The translations under genes and the position numbers were made by a program. Below are positions 5,452-11,063 of a DNA stretch of 45,569 nucleotides, in pieces (positions within the stretch are counted from its first letter, which is position 1; each line of letters opens with the position of its first letter). The notes below the pieces were generated by a model that did not search any database, was not told the DNA's origin, and saw only the letters and a program-made list of their open reading frames with translations. Source of the stretch: a virus; the IMG/VR virus record IMGVR_UViG_3300033182_000507, positions 1 through 45,569 of that record. One strand, given 5' to 3'.

Positions 5452-5719
5452 TCTGAGTGAGTGTTATGAAATCAATAAAATACCTTAAAAAATATAGTTG
5501 CGTGTTTTGTTCATTGAGTGATAAGTGTGTTAAAAGTGTGTTCCGTGAGTGTCAGTGAATCCGTTGTAAATGTCTCCAGTGAGTGTTATTAAGTCTTCTC
5601 TAAATGTCTCTGAGTGATGTTGACTAAGCGAGCGTACTATGGACCTCGCAGTTTGTCAAGTATTACCCCCAAAAAAGTATGAAATCCCACACAGGACCAA
5701 TGAGACCTACTGAGACACA

Positions 5720-5748
5720 TTGCACCTCTGCCTATACCATGCTATAAT
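5720..5748 (+). promoter_or_regulatory. Sigma70-type (early) promoter
   Basis: TTGCAC (5720-5725), a 17-nt spacer and a perfect TATAAT (5743-5748) form a good host-type promoter. The transcript would start near 5755 and cross about 270 nt without a gene before the AbrB-like ORF at 6029, so either the leader is long or a non-coding RNA is made. Confidence 0.65.
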
Positions 5749-5818
5749 GTGAGAGCATCACACAGGACAGCAAATGACAGGCAGTTAACTAACAGCAACT
5801 CACAGTCAATCTGAGACA

Positions 5819-5870
5819 CTCTGAGTATCACTGAGGGGGACCTACATGCAGTGCTCTGAGTATCATTGAG
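5819..5870 (+). repeat. Two-copy 17-nt direct repeat
   Basis: CTCTGAGTATCACTGAG (5819-5835) and CTCTGAGTATCATTGAG (5854-5870) differ at one base and are offset by 35 nt. Each lies next to a TGAGACAC-type motif. Paired sites downstream of a promoter suggest protein binding or RNA structure, but no function is shown. Confidence 0.6.
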
Positions 5871-5967
5871 ACACAGTGTTTTCCGTTGTTATGTGTTGCG
5901 TTCCTGCGGGCGATGCGGTTTAAATTCAATGGGTCCTTCTAACCTACAACGAACCAAATTCGAGAGA

Positions 5968-5977
5968 GTGATATCAC
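5968..5977. promoter_or_regulatory. Palindrome upstream of AbrB-like gene
   Basis: GTGATATCAC is a perfect ten-base palindrome ending 51 nt before the start of the small AbrB-like gene. It could be an operator. This is inference from symmetry and position only. Confidence 0.3.
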
Positions 5978-6028
5978 GCTAATAAAAAAAAATTTCCATA
6001 TATAAAATTGACTCACAGGTTTCATAGA

Positions 6029-6208
6029 ATGGAAAAAAAATCTCACAGGATCAAAACAACAATAAGGTTCGACCCAGTTTCTGATGAGTATGTTGTGAGT
6101 TTGCCTGAGAGTTTCTGTAATGAACTCGATTGGTATGAAGGCACAGAGATCATGATGAATCTCGATGCCGATGGAGTCTTCCTAGAGGAGGAATACGAAG
6201 ATGAATGA
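6029..6208 (+). CDS. AbrB/MazE-like small protein
   Basis: The start is ATG 6029; the frame extends back to a TTG at 6008, but that offers only a poor alternative. The 59-residue product has the order expected of an AbrB/MazE swapped-hairpin domain: basic first strand (HRIKTTIRFDP), then YVVSLPESFCNELDWYEGTE with the typical 'xLPxxxxxxLxWxxGxx' pattern, then a final strand (IMMNLDADGVFLEEE). Such domains usually bind DNA as dimers. In phages they may be regulators or antitoxin relatives, and no toxin partner is evident. It overlaps the next gene by eight bases, and GAGGAGG (6185-6191) near its end is that gene's ribosome site. Confidence 0.65.
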   Translation: MEKKSHRIKTTIRFDPVSDEYVVSLPESFCNELDWYEGTEIMMNLDADGVFLEEEYEDE

Positions 6209-6365
6209 CACGATCTATCATGTCTACGATGAGGATAACAAAGTCGTCGCTCATAGTCTCAGTGATGAATCTCTTGCAGAGAAAATTCTGAGTGATGAGA
6301 TTGATTTTGCGGATCATCAAATCGTCGGAGTAAAACAAGAAAAATTCAAAGAGGCGTCGTATTGA
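6201..6365 (+). CDS. Hypothetical protein, 54 aa
   Basis: ATG 6201 is preceded by GAGGAGG (6185-6191) with nine bases between. An ATG at 6205 in another frame is a worse choice because it gives a short basic product. The protein begins MNDTIYHVYDEDNKVVAHSL and continues SDESLAEKILSDEIDFADHQIVGVKQ, a compact beta-helix-beta pattern. It is acidic and probably cytoplasmic. Its stop lies inside the -35 box of the promoter for the next gene. Function unknown, but linkage to the AbrB-like gene suggests co-expression. Confidence 0.65.
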   Translation: MNDTIYHVYDEDNKVVAHSLSDESLAEKILSDEIDFADHQIVGVKQEKFKEASY

Positions 6366-6390
6366 CGCACCTACATAATACTGTTAGAAT
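6362..6390 (+). promoter_or_regulatory. Sigma70-type promoter of glycosyltransferase-like gene
   Basis: TTGACG (6362-6367) and TAGAAT (6385-6390) are separated by exactly 17 nt, and the stop codon of the preceding gene lies within the -35 box. The predicted start site is close to 6397, 17 nt before the ATG at 6414. Confidence 0.6.
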
Positions 6391-6396
6391 GCTGAA

Positions 6397-6406
6397 GTAC
6401 TAGTAC
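6397..6406. promoter_or_regulatory. Palindrome at predicted start site
   Basis: GTACTAGTAC is a perfect ten-base palindrome beginning seven bases after the -10 box. A protein bound here would block transcription of the glycosyltransferase-like gene, so it is a candidate operator. No regulator is identified; the AbrB-like protein just upstream is one candidate. Confidence 0.35.
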
Positions 6407-6413
6407 ACACATT

Positions 6414-7166
6414 ATGGCTAAAGGATTTACTGTAAAAGCGAAAGCACCTGAACCGAAAGAACAAGAGTGGGATTACGATAAGGCACGGGAGATGCTTCGT
6501 GGCAAAGCAATCGTCTTCTGCTTGCCTGGTCGTGGTTGCTCATATCAATTCATGAAGTCGTTCTTGCAACTGAGTTTCGACTTGGTGCAAATGGGCGCAA
6601 GTATTCAAATCTCCCAAGACTACAGCAGCATGGTGAACTTTGCTCGTTGTAAGTGTCTGGGCGCAAATGTCCTTCGTGGACCCGACCAGATTCCCTGGGA
6701 CGGCAAATTGAAGTACGACTATCAACTGTGGATCGACTCGGATATCGTCTTTAACACTGAGAAGTTCCTGCAACTCGTTCTGCTCGACAAGGACATCGCT
6801 GCTGGTTGGTACATGACTGAAGACGGTCGTACCACCTCTGTAGCACACTGGTTGGACGAAGGCGACTTCCGTAACAACGGTGGCGTCATGAACCATGAGA
6901 CTGGCGAAACCATGTCTAAGCGTAAGAAGCCCTTTACGGTTGACTACACAGGTTTCGGATGGGTGCTCATCAAGCACGGCGTCTTTGAGAACAAGGAGAT
7001 GAAGTATCCCTGGTTCGCTCCCAAGATGCAAGTCTTTGAGTCTGGTGATGTTCAAGACATGTGTGGAGAGGATGTGAGTTTCTGTCTCGATGCTATCGAA
7101 GCAGGATATGAGATTTGGTGTGATCCCCGTATCAGGGTTGGTCACGAAAAGACTCGGGTTATCTGA
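6414..7166 (+). CDS. GT-A type glycosyltransferase-like protein
   Basis: The 250-residue product has an N-terminal basic tail, then AIVFCLPGRGCSYQFMKSF near residue 31 (a nucleotide-sugar-side strand), SSMVNFARCKCLG near residue 67, and LWIDSDIVF around residue 104, a DxD-type metal and nucleotide-sugar site. A later VDYTGFGWVLIKHGVF segment and the C-terminal EDVSFCLDAIEAGYEIWCDP with VGHEK have the ED...GhxIwxDP...GH layout of family-2-like GT-A enzymes. It probably transfers a sugar to an unknown acceptor (phage protein, DNA or host glycan). There is no membrane segment. Its codons are clearly richer in G+C than those of its neighbours, and it has its own sigma70-type promoter, which suggests separate acquisition or strong expression. 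Confidence 0.75.
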   Translation: MAKGFTVKAKAPEPKEQEWDYDKAREMLRGKAIVFCLPGRGCSYQFMKSFLQLSFDLVQMGASIQISQDYSSMVNFARCKCLGANVLRGPDQIPWDGKLKYDYQLWIDSDIVFNTEKFLQLVLLDKDIAAGWYMTEDGRTTSVAHWLDEGDFRNNGGVMNHETGETMSKRKKPFTVDYTGFGWVLIKHGVFENKEMKYPWFAPKMQVFESGDVQDMCGEDVSFCLDAIEAGYEIWCDPRIRVGHEKTRVI

Positions 7167-7173
7167 TATAATA

Positions 7174-7335
7174 ATGACAGTCTACACGATCTATATCAAC
7201 GGTACTGAGAAGTACACCGATGTAAGTGAAGACGAATTCTTTGACATTATGCAGGAACTCGCGTATGATCATTACGAAACGGGGGTTCCTGCCCTTAACG
7301 ATATTTCTTATAGGATGAAAGAAGACAATGGCTAA
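7174..7335 (+). CDS. Hypothetical protein, 53 aa
   Basis: ATG 7174 is preferred over an in-frame ATG at 7090, which would overlap the glycosyltransferase-like gene by 77 nt. The product begins MTVYTIYINGTEKYTDVSED and ends SYRMKEDNG. A beta hairpin followed by a helix (EFFDIMQELAYDHYET) is likely. TATAAT occurs at 7167-7172 but has no matching -35 box at the right distance. The gene overlaps the next one by eight bases. Function unknown. Confidence 0.6.
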   Translation: MTVYTIYINGTEKYTDVSEDEFFDIMQELAYDHYETGVPALNDISYRMKEDNG

Positions 7336-7474
7336 ACTGAAAGCATCTCTGACCAACAAACTGATCATCGAGTCCAAACCCAAAAAAACTCGACAAGGTA
7401 AATCCAAGAACACCAAATTGAGCGCGTCGGCGCGTAACTCGGCTCGTAAGAAGTATCGCGGTCAAGGTAAGTGA
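7328..7474 (+). CDS. Very basic small protein, 48 aa
   Basis: The frame runs from ATG 7328 to TGA 7472-7474, giving MAKLKASLTNKLIIESKPKK followed by TRQGKSKNTKLSASARNSARKKYRGQGK. Nearly a third of the residues are Lys or Arg, with Ser, Asn and Gly and no hydrophobic core, as in nucleic-acid-binding or virion-internal peptides. It overlaps its neighbours on both sides (8 nt upstream, GTGA downstream), which supports translation. Specific role unknown. Confidence 0.6.
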   Translation: MAKLKASLTNKLIIESKPKKTRQGKSKNTKLSASARNSARKKYRGQGK

Positions 7475-7674
7475 GACCTGAGACTCGCAAAGCAATGGAA
7501 ATGCTCTTCACTGCAAAATGGAATCTTCCTAAGGCAGCAGAGTATTGTAATCTAAGTAATAAGGAAATGAAGATTACCTTCAACGAGTATTGTAATTTTC
7601 ATCCGCCAACATACAATCAGAACAATGAGTCAGTTAATCATCAATCTTCCGCCTCAGAAAGTCTGGGTTCGTAA
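7471..7674 (+). CDS. Small helical protein with GTG start, 67 aa
   Basis: GTG 7471 overlaps the previous TGA as GTGA, which favours it over ATG 7494. The product begins MRPETRKAMEMLFTAKWNLP and continues KAAEYCNLSNKEMKITFNEYC. The NLPKAAEYCNLSNKEMKITF portion reads like a helix-turn-helix of the small terminase or transposase-like type, so DNA binding is possible. The C-terminal 17 residues (Asn/Ser-rich) overlap the next gene by 50 nt and may be little more than a tail. I recall similar proteins in T4-like cyanophages. Confidence 0.6.
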   Translation: MRPETRKAMEMLFTAKWNLPKAAEYCNLSNKEMKITFNEYCNFHPPTYNQNNESVNHQSSASESLGS

Positions 7675-8425
7675 AGAATACCTTAGAGATTTCCAAGATG
7701 GATTTGGTGAATTTGTAGAAGGCGTCTGGGTATCGGTTAAGTCGATCCCTGGACGCGCTTTTTATTTTGAGACATACTTACCGAAGTATGCTGCAATGTA
7801 CGATAAACTTCCCATTTCTGCATTTTTGTCGCGCCCCGAAACGCCTGACCCCGATCTTGACCTTCCTAACCTACAGTTTTGGAACTGCATGGACTATGGC
7901 GTTAGATGCCTTGAGAAGTCCTTTATCACTTCAATGGACTTCGAAGTACGCACACGCAATTTCGGGACCCTTACAGGGGCATATCGCTTCACTCTAGACA
8001 ACTTTCACCCTGATCTAGACACTACAAACTGCAATGTGAGCGAAATTCCTGACGAACATAAGTCTCATAACTGCATCGAACTCGAAAATGGGCAGTTTTG
8101 TCTTTATCCTAACAACAGAACAAGGATTTTTGACCTGTCTATCACCCCCAAAACTCCGCTCGTACCTGACTTTAAGGTGAGTACACACTATTTCCAAGTT
8201 GAAAATGGTGTTAGATGGGGTAGATTAGGTGATACAGACGAATATTTCTGGAAAACTGACGAAGAAAAAGACGAAGATTTCTTAAATTCGGTACTTCCAC
8301 CAGATGATTACATGAATTCCATGTATCCAGACATTCCAAATGACTTAAACGAACCAATCGTCAAGAATGTTTGTCCCAATTGTGGTCAAAATCCGTGCGA
8401 TGTTCGTTGTATTTACGCAGACTAA
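7625..8425 (+). CDS. Conserved-looking hypothetical protein, 266 aa
   Basis: The 266-residue product begins MSQLIINLPPQKVWVRKEYL and contains GVWVSVKSIPGRAFYFETYL and PKYAAMYDKLPISAF in its first third. A middle part follows with NLQFWNCMDYGVRCLEKSF and FEVRTRNFGTLTGAYRFTLD. The acidic C-terminal part ends CPNCGQNPCDVRC (residues 250-262), whose CxxC-x4-C-x3-C pattern could be a small zinc ribbon. There is no membrane segment. The protein lies just before the baseplate block and may be late-expressed, but no family name can be given. Its stop codon is covered by a CTAAATA late promoter motif. Confidence 0.75.
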   Translation: MSQLIINLPPQKVWVRKEYLRDFQDGFGEFVEGVWVSVKSIPGRAFYFETYLPKYAAMYDKLPISAFLSRPETPDPDLDLPNLQFWNCMDYGVRCLEKSFITSMDFEVRTRNFGTLTGAYRFTLDNFHPDLDTTNCNVSEIPDEHKSHNCIELENGQFCLYPNNRTRIFDLSITPKTPLVPDFKVSTHYFQVENGVRWGRLGDTDEYFWKTDEEKDEDFLNSVLPPDDYMNSMYPDIPNDLNEPIVKNVCPNCGQNPCDVRCIYAD

Positions 8426-8428
8426 ATA
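8422..8428 (+). promoter_or_regulatory. Late promoter motif CTAAATA
   Basis: CTAAATA covers the TAA stop (8423-8425) of the 266-residue gene and precedes the 75-residue gene at 8486. It matches the gp55-type late promoter core (TATAAATA) of T4-like phages except at the first positions. Two small hairpins follow in the leader. Confidence 0.55.
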
Positions 8429-8452
8429 TTTTTTAGGGATAGCAACCCCTTT

Positions 8453-8475
8453 AAAAGTTCTGGAAACGAACTTTT
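8453..8475 (+). other. Leader hairpin next to ribosome site
   Basis: AAAAGTTC (8453-8460) pairs perfectly with GAACTTTT (8468-8475) around a seven-base loop. The GGAGG ribosome site follows at once (8476-8480) and the ATG is at 8486. A smaller AGGG/CCCT pairing (8435-8438 with 8447-8450) lies upstream. The hairpin could control ribosome access or RNA stability, or act as a weak terminator. Confidence 0.5.
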
Positions 8476-8485
8476 GGAGGGCAAA

Positions 8486-8713
8486 ATGTCCAATCATCCT
8501 GTTCCCGATCATAATCGTGACATGATGCGGGAAGATTTCGGTACTGAATTTTTAATTACAGACCCCAAATCTGATAAAATCTTAAGAGAAGTGGTCGGAG
8601 ATCACAAACACGATCTAAAAAGACAGACTTTACTCCACGAACAAATTCGTAATGATGAAGATTACGATGATTGGGAGTATGGGACTGAACCAAGCTACGG
8701 GAAGAAGGTATAA
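8486..8713 (+). CDS. Acidic hypothetical protein, 75 aa
   Basis: ATG 8486 follows a strong GGAGG site five bases upstream, so it is preferred to the in-frame TTG at 8474. The product begins MSNHPVPDHNRDMMREDFGT and contains DHKHDLKRQTLLHEQIRNDEDYDDWEYG. It is very polar and probably partly unfolded. The TATAAATA promoter for gp25 covers its stop codon. Function unknown; the position suggests late expression. Confidence 0.65.
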   Translation: MSNHPVPDHNRDMMREDFGTEFLITDPKSDKILREVVGDHKHDLKRQTLLHEQIRNDEDYDDWEYGTEPSYGKKV

Positions 8714-8716
8714 ATA
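8709..8716 (+). promoter_or_regulatory. Late promoter TATAAATA for gp25 operon
   Basis: A perfect T4 late-promoter core, TATAAATA, overlaps the TAA stop (8711-8713) of the previous gene and lies 23 nt before the gp25 ATG. In T4-like phages this motif is read by the phage gp55 sigma-like factor. It probably drives gp25, gp6 and the giant gp7-like gene. Confidence 0.8.
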
Positions 8717-8739
8717 ATCTCGATATATAGTGCCAATTC

Positions 8740-9138
8740 ATGGCTGAGTCTAACTCACGGGCGTTTAAGGACATTGATTTGTCTTTTAAAGCGCATCCTG
8801 TTACGGGAGATCTACCTGTTCTCAAGAATGAGAAGGCGATTAAGCGTGCTGTTAGGAATTTAGTGCAAACAATTGTAGGAGAACGACCATTTGCGTCCAA
8901 TATTGGGACGGATGTGACTCGTTCTCTCTTTGATTTTGTAGATTATGGTTCTGCAGGAGTGATTTCTCAGCAAATTGTTGATGTTTTAGCTGGTTTTGAG
9001 GGGAGAATTGCCAACACAAAGGTTCAAGTCAACCCAAGTCCAGACGACAATTCATTTGATATCAGAATCACCTACGATATTGTCGGTGAAAGTTTTGATA
9101 GTCAGGCATTCGAGTTTATTTTAGAGTCAACTAGGTAA
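8740..9138 (+). CDS. gp25: Baseplate wedge protein gp25
   Basis: The 132-residue product has the same length as T4 gp25. Its conserved core VGERPFASNIGTDVTRSLF (residues 46-65) corresponds to the T4 stretch containing SRPFDPEFGCDL. gp25 belongs to the widespread lysozyme-like baseplate family also found in contractile injection systems (TssE relatives). It joins the gp6 dimer in each wedge and helps trigger sheath assembly. There is no catalytic lysozyme signature. gp6 follows after four bases, as in other T4-like cyanophages. Confidence 0.93.
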   Translation: MAESNSRAFKDIDLSFKAHPVTGDLPVLKNEKAIKRAVRNLVQTIVGERPFASNIGTDVTRSLFDFVDYGSAGVISQQIVDVLAGFEGRIANTKVQVNPSPDDNSFDIRITYDIVGESFDSQAFEFILESTR

Positions 9139-9142
9139 AAAA

Positions 9143-11062
9143 ATGCCCTCTTTTAAGTACACAAACCTAGATTTCGACCAGATTAAGCAGTCGATCAAAG
9201 ATTACCTAAGAGCAAACTCAGATTTTTCTGATTTTGACTTCGAAGGATCGAATATGTCGATTCTGCTGGACGCTTTAGCATATAATACTTACATTACGGC
9301 ATTCAATAGCAACATGGTTGCCAATGAATCCTTCCTAGATTCAGCAACTTTGAGGGAAAATGTCGTATCTTTAGCAAGAAATATTGGATATGTACCTAGA
9401 TCGCGCAAAGCTGCGGAAGCGATCATTGATTTTGACTTCAAATTCCAAGGAAACTCCACTACAGTAACTCTCAAGAGCGGATTGGTTGCTGTTGGATCCG
9501 TAAATAATACTTCTTATGTGTTTTCGATCCCAGAAGATGTAACGGTAAGCAGTCCAATTGATGCTGGGGAGGTTGCTGGCGCGAATCCTAAGAGAACTGC
9601 TACATTTTCTGGTCTAACTGTCTATCAGGGCACATATTTAACTAAGCAGTGGACTGTAAATGGCAGCAGTGATCAAAGATTTTTGATTGAAAACTCTTTT
9701 GTTGACATTGATACCCTTAGAGTCACTGTTAGAAAGTCTGGAGCATCTGCTGGACTCTCTTTTTCTAAAGTAGATAACATTATTAATGTAACTGGCAACT
9801 CAAATATCTACCTAATCCAAGAAGCAGCAAATGAAACTTATGAATTGCTGTTTGGTGACGGACTTTTTGGTACAAAATTAGAAATTGGTGATACTATTAG
9901 CATTTCTTACATCATAACTGATGGAAAGGAAGGAAACGAGGGTAAAAATTTCGCATTTTCGGGAAATATCGTAAATGATGCTGGAACAAGCATTGCACCG
10001 TATCAACTAGCAACCGTAACGACCTCTCAGAGCGCCCGTAATGGGTCTGATATCGAGTCTGTTGACTCTGTTAGGTACTTTGCCCCTAGAATGTACTCAG
10101 CGCAGAACAGGGCGGTCACACCACGCGATTACGAGGCGATCGTTCAGTCGATTTATCCCAATACTGAGTCCATTTCTGTTGTTGGTGGAGAAGAATTAGA
10201 CCCACCAGAGTTCGGAACGGTTGTTTTGAGCATCAAGCCCAGAAATGGCACATTCTTGTCAGACTTTACCAAGCAGAATATCTTAACTAAACTAAAAAGT
10301 TACTCAATTGCTGGAATTAACCAGAGAATCGAAGATTTGAAATTATTGTATGTCGAACTTGATACTTCAGTCTACTACAATAACAGCATTTTTGATGATG
10401 CTAATGATTTGAAGGCACAAATTATTCAAGCATTGACAGAATATGGCGGATCTACCAATTTAAACAAATTTGGAGGAAGATTCAAGTATTCTGAAGCACA
10501 AAGAATCGTAGATCGTGCAAATCCTTCGATTACATCGAACATTATGCGCGTTAAGATGCGTAGAGACATGAAGTGTCTTATTAATCAAGTTGCACAATAC
10601 GAATTGTGCTTTGGAAATCAATTCCATATCTTACAAGGTGGTGGAACAATTAAGTCTTCTGGATTTACCATTCAAGGGAGCGAAGAAATCGTCTATTTGA
10701 CTGATATTCCTAGAGACGATGGTTTGTTTGGTGATATTGCTATCTTTAAACCTGCAAAAGTAGAAGGTGGTGACTCTGAGGTTGTAATTAAATCTGCAGG
10801 AATAGTTGATTACATAAAAGGAGAGATTATCATCAATGCAGTTCAGATAACATCAACTGTTAAGGGTAATGACATTGTTGAGGTTCAGACATTCCCAGAA
10901 TCCAATGATGTTATTGGACTCAAGGACCTTTATTTGACTCTAGACCTCTCAAACTCTCAGATAAATATCGTGAGAGACACAATTTCCTCTGGTCAGCAAA
11001 TTTCTGGCATTGGATACCAAGTCACTTCTAGCTACTCCAACGGATCGCTAATTAGACAGTAG
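9143..11062 (+). CDS. gp6: Baseplate wedge protein gp6
   Basis: The 639-residue product is close to the 660 residues of T4 gp6. It begins MPSFKYTNLDFDQIKQSIKD and contains the typical N-terminal segment MSILLDALAYNTYITAFNSN followed by NESFLDSATLRENVVSLARN (about residues 36-80), shared by gp6/BaseplateJ-type wedge proteins. A middle segment (ESVDSVRYFAPRMYSAQNRA, then VTPRDYEAIV) is the standard baseplate-J core. gp6 dimers form the continuous inner ring of the baseplate with gp25 and gp53. It carries no insertion of the GxGY module, unlike several of its neighbours. The gp7-like gene follows after one base. Confidence 0.93.
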   Translation: MPSFKYTNLDFDQIKQSIKDYLRANSDFSDFDFEGSNMSILLDALAYNTYITAFNSNMVANESFLDSATLRENVVSLARNIGYVPRSRKAAEAIIDFDFKFQGNSTTVTLKSGLVAVGSVNNTSYVFSIPEDVTVSSPIDAGEVAGANPKRTATFSGLTVYQGTYLTKQWTVNGSSDQRFLIENSFVDIDTLRVTVRKSGASAGLSFSKVDNIINVTGNSNIYLIQEAANETYELLFGDGLFGTKLEIGDTISISYIITDGKEGNEGKNFAFSGNIVNDAGTSIAPYQLATVTTSQSARNGSDIESVDSVRYFAPRMYSAQNRAVTPRDYEAIVQSIYPNTESISVVGGEELDPPEFGTVVLSIKPRNGTFLSDFTKQNILTKLKSYSIAGINQRIEDLKLLYVELDTSVYYNNSIFDDANDLKAQIIQALTEYGGSTNLNKFGGRFKYSEAQRIVDRANPSITSNIMRVKMRRDMKCLINQVAQYELCFGNQFHILQGGGTIKSSGFTIQGSEEIVYLTDIPRDDGLFGDIAIFKPAKVEGGDSEVVIKSAGIVDYIKGEIIINAVQITSTVKGNDIVEVQTFPESNDVIGLKDLYLTLDLSNSQINIVRDTISSGQQISGIGYQVTSSYSNGSLIRQ

Positions 11063-11063
11063 G

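Larger units (their letters stand above)
5425..6028. other. Long repeat-rich non-coding region
   Basis: No credible gene is visible in these roughly 600 nt. TGAGTG occurs repeatedly between 5432 and 5616, and TGAGACAC (5711, 5812, 5869) and CTGAGTATCA repeats occur in the second half. A sigma70-type promoter lies at 5720-5748. The perfect palindrome GTGATATCAC is at 5968-5977, followed by an A/T-rich stretch (5980-6007). It may be a control region, a small RNA locus, a replication-related site or gene debris. The sequence alone does not decide between these. Confidence 0.6.

Noticed and set aside
5620-5640. TTGACT followed by TACTAT as promoter
   Set aside because: The spacer is only nine bases, too short for a sigma70-type promoter.
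5880-5960. tRNA-like GGTTTAAATTC in the non-coding region
   Set aside because: No acceptor, D or anticodon stem pairs around it, so it is not a tRNA.
5425-6028. CRISPR array
   Set aside because: The repeats are short, degenerate and irregularly spaced, with no constant repeat-spacer structure and no cas gene nearby.
6540-7145. 201-residue minus-strand ORF opposite the glycosyltransferase-like gene
   Set aside because: It mirrors a well-supported plus-strand gene and has no motif or ribosome site of its own.
10960-10967. GATAAATA late-promoter-like motif inside gp6
   Set aside because: It is intragenic with no gene start downstream. Similar chance matches occur inside gp8 (25289-25296) and the fibre (40174-40181).
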